A DNA stretch of 64,000 nt from positions 186,001 to 250,000 of the forward strand of contig NZ_VOMB01000016.1 in NCBI RefSeq assembly GCF_019050325.1. The letters are read 5' to 3'. The DNA is from [Mycobacterium] fortunisiensis. GTDB lineage: Bacteria; Actinomycetota; Actinomycetes; Mycobacteriales; Mycobacteriaceae. Positions 1-7,830 of the stretch are shown here, one piece after another. The first letter of the stretch is position 1. Every line of letters starts with the position of its first letter. Under the pieces are notes generated by a model that was not told the DNA's origin, did no database searches, and was given only the letters and a program-made list of their open reading frames with translations. Made by a program: the position numbers and the translations under genes.

Positions 1-1386
1 ATCGTCGCCCGCGCCGGCGTCGGCCTGGACAATGTCGATGTCGACGCCGCCACCGCCCGTGGCGTGCTGGTGGTCAACGCCCCGACCTCCAACATCCACA
101 GTGCCGCCGAGCACGCGTTGGCGTTGCTGCTGTCGGCGGCCCGCCAGATTCCGGCCGCCGACTCCACGCTGCGTGAGCACACCTGGAAGCGGTCGTCGTT
201 CTCCGGCGTCGAGATCTTCGACAAGACCGTCGGTGTCGTCGGCCTGGGTCGCATCGGCCAGCTGGTGGCCCAGCGGCTGGCGGCGTTCGGCGCCCACATC
301 GTGGCGTACGACCCGTACGTGTCGTCCGCACGCGCCGCTCAGCTCGGCATCGAACTGCTGCCGCTGGACGAGCTGCTCGGCCGCGCCGACTTCATCTCGG
401 TGCACCTGCCCAAGACCAAGGAAACCGCCGGCCTGCTCGGCAAGGAGAACTTGGCCAAGACCAAGCCGGGCGTCGTGATCGTCAATGCCGCGCGTGGTGG
501 CCTGATCGACGAGCGGGCCCTGGCCGATGCCATCACCAGCGGCCACGTGCGTGCCGCCGGACTGGACGTGTTCGCCACCGAACCGTGCACCGACAGCCCG
601 CTGTTCGAGCTGCCCCAGGTCGTCGTCACCCCGCACCTGGGTGCCTCGACCGCCGAGGCCCAGGACCGGGCCGGCACCGATGTGGCCGCCAGTGTGAAAC
701 TGGCGCTGGCCGGTGAGTTCGTGCCCGACGCCGTCAACGTGGGCGGCGGAGCCGTCGGCGAAGAGGTGGCCCCCTGGCTGGACCTGGTTCGCAAACTGGG
801 TCTGCTGGTCGGTGCGCTCTCCGATGCGCCGCCGGTGTCGCTGACCGTGCAGGCGCGCGGCGAACTGGCGTCCGAGGACGTCGAGATCCTCAAGCTCTCG
901 GCGCTGCGCGGGTTGTTCTCCGCGGTGGTCGATGAGCAGGTGACCTTCGTCAACGCCCCGACGCTGGCCGCTGATCGCGGCGTGGCCGCCGAGATCAGCA
1001 CCGCCACCGAGAGTCCCAACCATCGCAGTGTGGTCGACGTGCGTGCGGTGCACGCGGACGGCTCGTCGGTCAATGTCGCCGGAACGCTGTCCGGGCCGCA
1101 GCTGGTCGAGAAGATCGTCCAGATCAACGGCCGCAACTTCGACCTGCGCGCTGAGGGATACAACCTCATCGTCCACTACAGCGATCAGCCGGGCGCGCTC
1201 GGCAAGATCGGCACGCTGCTGGGCGGCGCGAACGTCAACATCCTGGCCGCGCAGTTGAGCCAGGACGTCGACGGCGACAGCGCCACCGTGATGCTGCGGC
1301 TGGACACCGATGTTCCCGACGACGTGCGCACCGCGATCGCCGACGCGGTCGGCGCCAGCACGCTGGAAGTGGTCGACCTGTCATGA
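1..1386 (+). CDS. serA: D-3-phosphoglycerate dehydrogenase (5' end outside window)
   Basis: This enzyme oxidises 3-phosphoglycerate to 3-phosphohydroxypyruvate, the first step of serine synthesis. The reading frame is open from base 1, so the N-terminus is missing; M. tuberculosis SerA1 is about 528 residues and 461 are present here. The NAD-binding glycine motif GLGRIG lies near 243-260 and the catalytic-histidine motif TPHLGAST near 630-653. An intervening ASB-type domain and a C-terminal ACT domain (about 1150-1380, [16 protein letters not shown] region) follow, the long actinobacterial form with serine feedback. The stop overlaps the leuB start as ATGA, which suggests coupled translation. 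Confidence 0.95.
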   Translation: MVARAGVGLDNVDVDAATARGVLVVNAPTSNIHSAAEHALALLLSAARQIPAADSTLREHTWKRSSFSGVEIFDKTVGVVGLGRIGQLVAQRLAAFGAHIVAYDPYVSSARAAQLGIELLPLDELLGRADFISVHLPKTKETAGLLGKENLAKTKPGVVIVNAARGGLIDERALADAITSGHVRAAGLDVFATEPCTDSPLFELPQVVVTPHLGASTAEAQDRAGTDVAASVKLALAGEFVPDAVNVGGGAVGEEVAPWLDLVRKLGLLVGALSDAPPVSLTVQARGELASEDVEILKLSALRGLFSAVVDEQVTFVNAPTLAADRGVAAEISTATESPNHRSVVDVRAVHADGSSVNVAGTLSGPQLVEKIVQINGRNFDLRAEGYNLIVHYSDQPGALGKIGTLLGGANVNILAAQLSQDVDGDSATVMLRLDTDVPDDVRTAIADAVGASTLEVVDLS

Positions 1387-2393
1387 AACTCGCCGTAATC
1401 GCCGGTGACGGCATCGGTCCCGAGGTCATCGCCGAGGCGTGCAAGGTACTCGACGCGGTGCTGCCCGGGGTGGACCGCACCGAATACGACCTGGGCGCAC
1501 GGCGCTACCACGCGACGGGGGAGACCCTGCCCGAGGGATTCGTCGAGGAACTCAAGGGCTATGACGCAATCCTGTTGGGCGCCATCGGCGATCCGTCGGT
1601 CCCGAGTGGTGTGCTCGAGCGCGGCCTGCTGCTCAACATGCGGTTCGCGTTGGACCACCACGTGAACCTGCGGCCGTCGAAGTTGTTCGCCGGGGTTTCC
1701 AGCCCGCTGGCCGGCAATCCGGAGATCGACTTCGTGGTGGTGCGCGAGGGTACCGAGGGGCCCTACACCGGCACCGGCGGCGCGATCCGCGTCGGCACCC
1801 CGCACGAGGTTGCCACCGAGGTATCGACCAACACCCGGTTCGGGGTGGAGCGCGTGGTGCGTTATGCGTTCGAGAAAGCCCGCGCGCGGCGCAAGCACCT
1901 CACCCTGGTGCACAAGAACAACGTGCTGGCGTTCGCCGGCTCGCTGTGGAAGCGCACCGTCGACGAGATCGGTACCGAATACCCGGACGTCGAAACGGCC
2001 TACCAGCACATCGATGCCGCGACCATCCACATGGTCACCGATCCGGGCCGGTTCGACGTGATCGTCACCGACAACCTGTTCGGCGACATCATCACCGACC
2101 TGGCGGCCGCGGTCTCCGGCGGTATCGGCCTGGCCGCCTCCGGCAATATCGATGCGACGGGCACCAACCCGTCGATGTTCGAGCCGGTGCACGGCAGTGC
2201 ACCTGACATCGCCGGGCAGGGGATCGCCGATCCCACCGCCGCGGTGATGAGCGTGGCACTGCTGCTGACCCACCTCGGCGAGACCGACGCTGCGGCGCGG
2301 GTCGACAAGGCGGTCGGCGAGCACCTGGCCACCCGCGGTGACGCGAAGCTGTCCACCTCGCAGGTGGGCGAGCGGATCCTGTCGCTGCTCTAA
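1383..2393 (+). CDS. leuB: 3-isopropylmalate dehydrogenase
   Basis: This enzyme oxidatively decarboxylates 3-isopropylmalate to the 2-oxo precursor of leucine, using NAD. The 336-residue length is normal for the family. The N-terminus has the GDGIGPEV motif, and the metal and substrate segment [12 protein letters not shown] plus the NAD-binding [12 protein letters not shown] stretch are intact. The ATG sits inside the serA stop (4-base overlap), matching the serA1-leuB order of M. tuberculosis. The other leucine genes, leuC and leuD, lie 11.6 kb downstream in this window. Confidence 0.96.
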   Translation: MKLAVIAGDGIGPEVIAEACKVLDAVLPGVDRTEYDLGARRYHATGETLPEGFVEELKGYDAILLGAIGDPSVPSGVLERGLLLNMRFALDHHVNLRPSKLFAGVSSPLAGNPEIDFVVVREGTEGPYTGTGGAIRVGTPHEVATEVSTNTRFGVERVVRYAFEKARARRKHLTLVHKNNVLAFAGSLWKRTVDEIGTEYPDVETAYQHIDAATIHMVTDPGRFDVIVTDNLFGDIITDLAAAVSGGIGLAASGNIDATGTNPSMFEPVHGSAPDIAGQGIADPTAAVMSVALLLTHLGETDAAARVDKAVGEHLATRGDAKLSTSQVGERILSLL

Positions 2394-2406
2394 CTGTGCG
2401 TTGGCG

Positions 2407-2453
2407 CTGCGGTGAGGGCTTGCGTTCCTCGCACTTTCGCGCCCTCACCGCAG
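2407..2453. repeat. 47-nt intergenic hairpin element, copy A
   Basis: Thirteen-base arms CTGCGGTGAGGGC (2407-2419) and GCCCTCACCGCAG (2441-2453) pair perfectly around a 21-base loop. In the reverse orientation the loop carries AAGTGCGAG at the same offset (18-26) as two other 47-nt elements at 7753-7799 and 60291-60337. It sits 14 bases after leuB and could also stop transcription, but it has no T-tract and the loop is conserved. Confidence 0.75.
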
Positions 2454-2486
2454 TCTCGATGAGTTTTGTGGTGTCCACGGGTCGGT

Positions 2487-3119
2487 ATGGGCATGGGACT
2501 CATCGACATCGAACTGTTCACCACCCTGGACTTCGTCGGGCAAGCACCCGGTGGCCCCGACGAAGACCCTGACGGGTTCGCGTTCGGGGGCTGGCAGGCG
2601 CCCCTGATCGACGAGGTGGCCGGCGCACAGATCGGCGCTTCGTACGAAGGCACTGACGCGCTGCTGTTGGGCCGGCGGACCTACGACATTTTCGCCGGAT
2701 TCTGGCCGCACCAGGAGGACGGCGAGGACGCGGAGTTCGCCGCGACGTTCAACCGCATCCCGAAGTATGTGGCGTCGCGTGGTAAGCCGGATCTGTCCTG
2801 GGCGGGGTCAGTGCAGTTGGGGCCGGATCTGGTCGACGCCGTGCGTGCGGTGCGTGACCGGCACGAGAAGATCAAGGTTGTCGGAAGCCTCGACTTCGTG
2901 CAAACCCTGTTGCGGGAGAAGCTCTTTGACCGACTTCACCTCTGGGTGCACCCGATTGTGCTCGGCTCGGGGAAGAAGGTGTTCGACGGTGGCGCGGTGC
3001 CGACGAACCTCACGCTGCTCGGGCCTGCGCAGACGAGCCCGAACGGCATCGTGTGCCTGCGGTACGGGCTTGCCGAGGGGACTCCGGCGACGGGAGATAT
3101 GAGCGCCCCGGATCAGTAG
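2487..3119 (+). CDS. Dihydrofolate reductase family protein (RibD C-terminal-like)
   Basis: The 210-residue protein has the RibD C-terminal/DHFR-like fold: an N-terminal strand followed by FTTLDFVGQ, a central LLGRRTYDIFAGFWP motif, the nucleotide-binding stretch KVVGSLDFVQTLL, and LWVHPIVLGSGKKVF near the end. This family binds NADPH; the substrate cannot be told from sequence, and many members are annotated only as DHFR-family oxidoreductases. The start was set at ATG 2487 (2493 also possible) rather than an upstream TTG. It is the first gene of the accessory patch that separates leuB from the conserved MFS gene. Confidence 0.8.
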   Translation: MGMGLIDIELFTTLDFVGQAPGGPDEDPDGFAFGGWQAPLIDEVAGAQIGASYEGTDALLLGRRTYDIFAGFWPHQEDGEDAEFAATFNRIPKYVASRGKPDLSWAGSVQLGPDLVDAVRAVRDRHEKIKVVGSLDFVQTLLREKLFDRLHLWVHPIVLGSGKKVFDGGAVPTNLTLLGPAQTSPNGIVCLRYGLAEGTPATGDMSAPDQ

Positions 3120-3144
3120 GGCAGACCCGGCGCGCCGTGCCCCT

Positions 3145-3378
3145 TCATCTCGGCCCTCTGTTGGCCATCCAGCTTCGATGTTTGATGGCCGCCTTGCGGG
3201 CCTGTTTGGCCAGTGCCCGGTCGGGCAGGTGTCGTCCCAATGCGTCGAGTACCGGCGCGGTCTCGGGTGCGGGATGACGCCAGAAGGACTCCAGCATGTG
3301 GTCGGGGTCGTGGCCGTGCAGGAACTGTTCACACAAGAGGTCGGGCTCGTCGATAACCTGAGACAAGATATCGACCAT
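3145..3378 (-). pseudogene. C-terminal gene fragment, family not recognised
   Basis: A 77-codon frame on the minus strand reads as credible protein (VDILSQVIDEPDLLCEQF at the start, a basic end with ALAKQARKAAIKHRSW). The frame stays open upstream to an in-frame TAG at 3460-3462, continuing a plausible GGVGGFITPAV sequence, so this looks like the tail of a longer gene whose 5' part has been replaced by the JetD remnant on the opposite strand. The ending vaguely recalls plasmid pRiA4b ORF-3-like proteins, but that is from memory and weak. It covers the otherwise gene-free stretch after the DHFR-like gene. Confidence 0.35.
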
Positions 3379-3408
3379 TACTGCAGGGGTGATGAAGCCA
3401 CCGACCCC

Positions 3409-3837
3409 ACCCTTGGCCTTGCTGCGTCCCAGGTGCTGGTTGTCGAAAATTTGCAGACTCTAGAGGCGCTGCCTGACGTGCCAGGCACGATTGCCGTGTT
3501 CGGTTGGGGCGACAATTCAATCGCGGTGGCCAGATTCCCCTGGGTGCAAAATGCACGGAGCGTCATCTACTGGGGCGATCTGGATCCGGAGGGTTTCGAC
3601 ATCCTGGCCCGGTTCCGTGCTGAATGTCCTTGTGAGAGTTTGCTGATGGATCACGACAGCGTGGAGCGTTGGCGTGATTTCGCGGTGCCACACGCTGCGG
3701 ATGGGTCAGTAGATGTGGCGCGGCTTACCGAGCACGAACGCGCAGCACTGGACGTGCTGCGTCGTGATGGTCTACGCCTCGAGCAGGAACGCATTCCGAT
3801 GGGCGCCGCGGTGGAGCTGTTGATGTTGGCTGATTAG
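3409..3837 (+). pseudogene. Remnant of Wadjet anti-plasmid protein JetD (C-terminal Toprim-like domain, DUF2220)
   Basis: From about 3409 the frame encodes the C-terminal part of a JetD-type protein: VVEN (acidic residue of the Toprim fold), the YWGDLDPEGF motif with its DxD acids, the SLLMD segment and LEQERIP near the end. Family members are roughly 400 residues with an N-terminal DUF3322 part; only about 140 residues survive and no jetA, jetB or jetC is nearby. The frame runs open back to 3178, but that upstream part shows no family resemblance and overlaps a minus-strand fragment. Possible internal start GTG 3433. Wadjet cuts plasmid DNA through JetD; this copy is probably dead, although its catalytic acids are kept. 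The stop overlaps the vapC stop tail to tail. Confidence 0.7.
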
Positions 3838-4268
3838 GGGGAAGGGCTGTCAGCCAGCACTTCCGTATTCGCCCCGAGAGCATCGTAAGTTGCTTTGGCT
3901 CGCGCATCGCGGGTGGCCAGGACAGCACCATGCTCGCGAGCGGCCAATGCGACCAGGCCGTCATAGGTTGCGCCACCGGCGATGTTTCTGCGGGCGAATT
4001 CACGATGCGCACTACGTGCTGCGCGTGCACTGAGCTGAAGTGAATCCGGGAAGTTCTCATCGATCAACGCCACGGCGTCAGCAGGGTCGACGCGAGCGTC
4101 GCCGGGCAGGCGGGTCAGGACGGAATAGGTTTCAGTCAGTGCATGGCCGCTGAGCCCGAGGCGTCGGCCCTTCGCCCACTGCGAGACCGTGACATGCTGC
4201 GGGTGCGAGGTCACCAGTAACGGCACCGCGACGCTGGTGTCGATGGCGGTGACCGGCGACGACGTCAG
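3834..4268 (-). CDS. vapC: PIN-domain toxin VapC (probable CTG start)
   Basis: A type II toxin of the PIN ribonuclease family. The acidic residues are present: D in TAIDTSVAV near the N-terminus, E in LTETYSVLTRLP, and D residues in YDGLVALAA and LATRDARA. The first conserved segment, including the first aspartate, lies upstream of any in-frame ATG/GTG/TTG; the only GTG (4226) would delete it. A CTG at 4266-4268 overlaps the vapB stop as CTGA and gives a 144-residue protein of normal length. The start is therefore inferred by homology and the overlap. It is co-transcribed with vapB and converges on the JetD remnant. Confidence 0.8.
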   Translation of the reverse strand: MTSSPVTAIDTSVAVPLLVTSHPQHVTVSQWAKGRRLGLSGHALTETYSVLTRLPGDARVDPADAVALIDENFPDSLQLSARAARSAHREFARRNIAGGATYDGLVALAAREHGAVLATRDARAKATYDALGANTEVLADSPSP

Positions 4269-4504
4269 CGTCGTCCCGAATCGATGAGCGCGAACATCAT
4301 TTCATCGGTGACAACGGTGTCCGTCTTGGCGACCAGGCGTCCGTCCTCATTCCGCTCGAGGCGCGCAGTGCGTCCTCCCGGCACGATCTGTAGTCCACGG
4401 CCATACGGTGATATGTCGACGGTCGAACCAGGCGTGAGCCCCAATGCGTCGCGCAGTGACTTGGGTAAGACAATCCGGCCGCCCGAGTCGATGACAGCTT
4501 CCAT
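4265..4504 (-). CDS. vapB: AbrB/MazE-type antitoxin VapB
   Basis: The 79-residue protein begins with a swapped-hairpin AbrB/SpoVT DNA-binding domain (GRIVLPKSLRDALGL, residues about 9-23) and ends in a flexible acidic tail that in this family wraps the toxin (about 50-79). It should neutralise the downstream VapC and repress the pair. The minus strand has a TAGCCT hexamer (4516 down to 4511) only six bases before the ATG, which would fit a leaderless transcript. Inverted TGGGA/TCCCA half-sites cover the start. Confidence 0.88.
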   Translation of the reverse strand: MEAVIDSGGRIVLPKSLRDALGLTPGSTVDISPYGRGLQIVPGGRTARLERNEDGRLVAKTDTVVTDEMMFALIDSGRR

Positions 4505-4538
4505 GGGAATAGGCTACCAATGAAATCCCATTTCTGGG
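4503..4538. promoter_or_regulatory. Candidate vapBC autoregulatory operator and promoter
   Basis: Half-sites ATGGGA (4503-4508), TCCCAT (4526-4531) and TGGG (4535-4538) are arranged as inverted repeats over the vapB start, with a likely -10 hexamer TAGCCT at 4511-4516 on the minus strand. Repeated half-sites over the promoter are typical of VapBC autoregulation. Inferred from layout only. Confidence 0.45.
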
Positions 4539-4647
4539 TTCGTGCTGGTCCGGGCTGTTCCAGCTGGTAAACGGCTGTCGCGCAGGGGGCCTTGATTGCC
4601 TGTGGCCGCCGCTGACTCAGGGTCCACGAGCGCGCTATCATCGAGCC

Positions 4648-4875
4648 ATGGCCCAGCTCGGGCGTGTCGCTAGTGACCCGGCCATGGTCAGCTGACTGTT
4701 TGCGGTTTGCGGTACCCGGTGTCGAGGATCCTCGAATTGATGGCGTCCGGGATGAGCAACGATGAGATCTTGGCCGACTATCCGGATCTGGAGGCGGATG
4801 ATCTGGCGGCGGCGCTGGAGTTCGGGGCGCTGGCGGCTGGACGGCGGCGCGTTCTGCCGTTTGACGCGGCGTGAG
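4648..4875 (+). pseudogene. Frameshifted DUF433 antitoxin gene
   Basis: ATG 4648 opens a frame with the usual DUF433 beginning (MAQLGRVASDPAM) that stops at 4693-4695. The family sequence resumes in another frame immediately after (GLRYPVSRILELMASGM, then DEILADYPDLEADDLAAALEFGA) and runs to the stop at 4873-4875. A small deletion near 4690-4700, where a GKPCV-like stretch is expected, explains the break. DUF433 proteins are antitoxins paired with DUF5615 (Mut7-C-like) toxins, and a toxin start follows with a GTGA overlap. Confidence 0.75.
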
Positions 4876-4904
4876 GTTCCTTATTGATGCTCGCCTCGGT
4901 TGAG
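4872..4904 (+). pseudogene. Ten-codon stub of a DUF5615-type toxin
   Basis: GTG 4872 overlaps the DUF433 stop and starts the typical DUF5615 N-terminus (RFLIDARLG) but hits TGA at 4902-4904. Nothing further of the toxin is visible: the sequence passes straight into an XRE regulator reading from 4900 in another frame. This marks a deletion junction. Confidence 0.6.
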
Positions 4905-5118
4905 GCGGTTACTGGACTTGCGCGAGGCGCGCGGGCTGACTCAGGAGTACGTCGCCGAAGCCTCGGGGATGAGCCGCAACCACTATCAACTGTTGGAGAA
5001 CGGGCTCAGCAACCGCAAGACCAAGCGGCCGGCGAATCCGCGGCTGTCGACCCTGGTGGCGTTGAGCGACGTACTGGGCGTCTCGCTGCCAGAACTGATC
5101 GAGGCAATCTTCGCCTGA
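4900..5118 (+). CDS. XRE-family helix-turn-helix regulator (short)
   Basis: The 72 residues are almost entirely one Cro/C1-type helix-turn-helix: LREARGLTQEYVAEASGMSRNHYQLLENG, then a basic linker and LVALSDVLGVSLPELIE. The start is TTG 4900, inside the toxin stub, with no good ribosome site, so the gene probably lost its own promoter and first residues at the deletion junction. It may be an orphan regulator or itself a remnant. No methylase or toxin partner follows. Confidence 0.65.
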   Translation: MRRLLDLREARGLTQEYVAEASGMSRNHYQLLENGLSNRKTKRPANPRLSTLVALSDVLGVSLPELIEAIFA

Positions 5119-5392
5119 AGGCATATCTCGGTGTCACTGGTACCTGCGACTGCCGGCAGCGTCCCGAACGCCACTAGGACGCATTCCTATGTGTAGCTAT
5201 GAGCGGGCTGTGCATTTCTGAGAACCGCGGCGGGGGTGCTGGTGGCCGGGAATCGCACTGAGTAGTGTTTAGTTCTACTTATTAGTTGTGGCGGCTGTGG
5301 GTGCATGGCCACCGCCCGATAGGCATACAAACCTTCCGAGTTCTCGCGGTCGAAGCGGAACTACGGCAGCGGACACAGTTCAGGAGGTCGAC

Positions 5393-7681
5393 GTGACGAC
5401 GCTCAGTCCGCCACCCGTCGACGAGTTTCAGGGATACGAGCCACCGACCGAACCCGTTCCGCAGCGCCGCAAGCGCCTGTCGCGTGGACGCAAGGCGGTC
5501 ATCGCCGGTGGACTCGCGGTTCTACTGGTGGCCGGTCTGGCTGTCGCCTCGTACCAGGCGCCGCCAGGTGGCACGTTGTGGGGCATCGGAAAGGCGGTGT
5601 TCCCCGGCCACGCGCAGGACGTCGCGCTGACCGCGGTCGTCACCCACCTCAAGCGGGCGCAGGACATCCTGGACAGTGGACAGCAGCCCACCCCCGCCCA
5701 GCTGACCGATGCCCGCAGCGCGCTCAACGACGCCAAGCGGGGCTTGGACTACGTCTCGCCGTCGCCTGAGCGGACCAGCATGCAGAACCTCTATCTGCAA
5801 CTCACACAACAACTTCTGCAGTACACGCCGGGCTCGGTGCAGCAGCTACCGGATCTTCCGGCGCCGCCGGCCGAATTGCCCGACGCGGCCGCGTTGAGTG
5901 CGACCGCACCTACCTGGGGATACGTCGACCAGCAATCTGCTGACTATCTGCCACCACCGGACGGGGTTCCCTACAACCCTGCACCCGACTGGCCGCAGCC
6001 CGTTGAACCGCCCTTGACGGCGAACATGCAGTACCTCGGTTACTACGATCCGTCCTGGGGAGCGCTGTACGGCTACAACTCCTACGACTGGTACAACTAC
6101 GGTCTCGCCGGCTACAACCAGTACGGCTACGACTTCCTGGGATATGACCGGTGGGGCTACGACCGCTGGGGTTATGACCGGTGGGGGTATGACCGCTGGG
6201 GGTACAACTGGTCCGGCTACACCTGGGCGGGCTACGACCGCCACGGCTGGGATCGCGACGGACGCAACGAATGGGGCCAACGCCGCGGATTCCCGCGTGA
6301 CCCGCGTAATCACGACTGGTACCACCGGCATCATCCGTACCGGCAGCATTACGAGTGGAGGTTCCACAACAGCGACCCGGTGTACCGCCGCGCGCAGTGG
6401 GACCGGGCTCATGGCTTCAACCCCCATCGGTATCAGGACTGGAACAAGCACCGGGATTGGCACAATCCACGCAAGCGCGACTGGACACCGCGGCCGCATG
6501 TGGCGGATATCGCCAGGCCGCACGTCGCGCCGCCGGTGGTGAACTTGAATACCTCACTGGCCGAGTTCATTTCCAACGACAGGGCGACGGCAGCCGCCCG
6601 GCCGTTGATGCAGAATCTTGCGGCCAAGTCGCCGCGCGACTTCGCCAGGGACCTCACCGCGCGGCCCGGATCCGACGGGCGGCCGGAGCTGTTGACGCCG
6701 GGCAAACGCTTGATCGTGGGTGACCTCACCACGAGGACTGGTCAGGACGGGCCGCGCGCCCTGTCCCCGTCGCATCCGGACCGGCGCGCGGGCCTGCCCG
6801 GCGAGCACGATCAACCGTCCCTCAAACCACCGGCGTTGACGGCCCCTGCGCCGAAAGCACCGCCGTCGAAGGTGTCACCGGATTTCGTCGTGCCCAAACT
6901 TGCGCCGGCGCCGGAATACAAGCCGCCGACGGTTTCCGAACCGCAGGGAAAGCCTGGGCGGGCCAACCGCGGACCGGCCGGGGACCCGGATCATTCGGCG
7001 GGACCGGATGCGATACCGCCGCGGGCTGATCTACCGCGCCCTGACGTGACGGCGCCGGGGGAGCGCAACGCGGGTCCGGATCGGCCCGTCGAGGTGCCGC
7101 GTGAGGCGCAACCTCGTGGACCGGCGCCGGATGGGAAACGTCCGGAACGTCCATCGGCGCCGGATCGACAGGAGCCGCAACAGCGGACCGAGCCCAAACA
7201 CTCGGCGCCGGACGCTCCGGACCGTCCAGCGGCGCCGAATTGGCAAGGGCCGCAACAGCGGACCGAACCTGAACACTCGGCACCCGAACCGCCGGCGCAG
7301 TCCGCCCCGGAGCCCCAGGTGCCCGCTTGGCAGCCGCCGGCCCGGCAGGAAGCGCCGAAGCAGGAGCCCCCGCGGCAAGCACCTCAAGCTCCGGCCTGGC
7401 AGCCGCCGGCCCGGCAGGAGGCTCCGAAGCAGGAGGCGCCGCGGCAGGCGCCTGAGGCTCCGGCCTGGCAGCCGCCGGCTCGGCAGGAGGCTCCGAGGCA
7501 AGAGCCCCCGCGGCAGGCGCCTCAGGCTCCGGCCTGGCAACCACCCGCTCGGCAAGAATCGCCGGCGCATGGCGGGGGCGGCCCCGGACACGGCGGTGGC
7601 GGAGGGCACGGTGGCGATCGTGGAGGACATGGTGGCGGTGGCGGAGGGCATGGCGGGGCACCGCCGTGGCTACCCCGCTGA
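5393..7681 (+). CDS. Repeat-rich, proline-rich membrane-anchored protein of unknown function
   Basis: The start was set at GTG 5393 because AGGAGG (5382-5387) sits just before it; an upstream frame from 5288 lacks such a site. The 762-residue product has a basic cytosolic N-terminus, one membrane segment (about 34-54), then a short helical part beginning GGTLWGIGKAVFP that recalls the extracellular part of actinobacterial anti-sigma factors (a weak resemblance). Next come a Tyr/Trp/Gly/Asp-rich region with four exact YDRWG repeats, a His/Arg-rich stretch, a long Pro-rich region with three 23-residue repeats, and a Gly/His tail rich in HGGGG. No sigma-binding or catalytic motif is seen. It is probably envelope-exposed. 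Confidence 0.75.
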   Translation: MTTLSPPPVDEFQGYEPPTEPVPQRRKRLSRGRKAVIAGGLAVLLVAGLAVASYQAPPGGTLWGIGKAVFPGHAQDVALTAVVTHLKRAQDILDSGQQPTPAQLTDARSALNDAKRGLDYVSPSPERTSMQNLYLQLTQQLLQYTPGSVQQLPDLPAPPAELPDAAALSATAPTWGYVDQQSADYLPPPDGVPYNPAPDWPQPVEPPLTANMQYLGYYDPSWGALYGYNSYDWYNYGLAGYNQYGYDFLGYDRWGYDRWGYDRWGYDRWGYNWSGYTWAGYDRHGWDRDGRNEWGQRRGFPRDPRNHDWYHRHHPYRQHYEWRFHNSDPVYRRAQWDRAHGFNPHRYQDWNKHRDWHNPRKRDWTPRPHVADIARPHVAPPVVNLNTSLAEFISNDRATAAARPLMQNLAAKSPRDFARDLTARPGSDGRPELLTPGKRLIVGDLTTRTGQDGPRALSPSHPDRRAGLPGEHDQPSLKPPALTAPAPKAPPSKVSPDFVVPKLAPAPEYKPPTVSEPQGKPGRANRGPAGDPDHSAGPDAIPPRADLPRPDVTAPGERNAGPDRPVEVPREAQPRGPAPDGKRPERPSAPDRQEPQQRTEPKHSAPDAPDRPAAPNWQGPQQRTEPEHSAPEPPAQSAPEPQVPAWQPPARQEAPKQEPPRQAPQAPAWQPPARQEAPKQEAPRQAPEAPAWQPPARQEAPRQEPPRQAPQAPAWQPPARQESPAHGGGGPGHGGGGGHGGDRGGHGGGGGGHGGAPPWLPR
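6143..6202 (+). repeat. Four 15-bp tandem repeats coding for YDRWG
   Basis: Four consecutive 15-base units, differing only at third codon positions, encode YDRWG four times in a row. Degenerate relatives (YNWSG, YTWAG, YDRHG) follow. The unit length keeps the reading frame under expansion or contraction. Confidence 0.9.
7319..7561 (+). repeat. 69-bp tandem repeats coding for a 23-residue Pro/Gln/Glu-rich unit
   Basis: Three complete 69-base units (7319-7525) and a partial fourth encode PAWQPPARQEAPKQE-type sequence with a PPRQAPQA end. Units differ by a few substitutions such as K/R and P/A, so the array is probably length-variable between strains. Confidence 0.85.
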
Positions 7682-7752
7682 CGGCAGCGTGGTAGATCTG
7701 TCGCCGCCCGTGGCTGAGCAGTTGACTAGCACGCTCGTCGTGGCGATCGACG

Positions 7753-7799
7753 CTGCGTCCAGGGCGTAGAAGTGCGAGTGGCTCAGGCCCTCAGCGCAG
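7753..7799. repeat. 47-nt intergenic hairpin element, copy B
   Basis: Arms CTGCG...AGGGC (7753-7765) and GCCCTCAGCGCAG (7787-7799) pair with three central mismatches around a 21-base loop. AAGTGCGAG occupies element positions 18-26, as in the copies at 2407-2453 and 60291-60337. It lies between the convergent ends of the repeat-rich protein gene and the MFS gene. Confidence 0.75.
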
Positions 7800-7830
7800 A
7801 ATCAATCTCCGGAGCAGGGCCAGAAGCCGC

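Noticed and set aside
3178-3408. N-terminal extension of the JetD remnant
   Set aside because: The frame is open but does not resemble the family and overlaps a more protein-like minus-strand frame.
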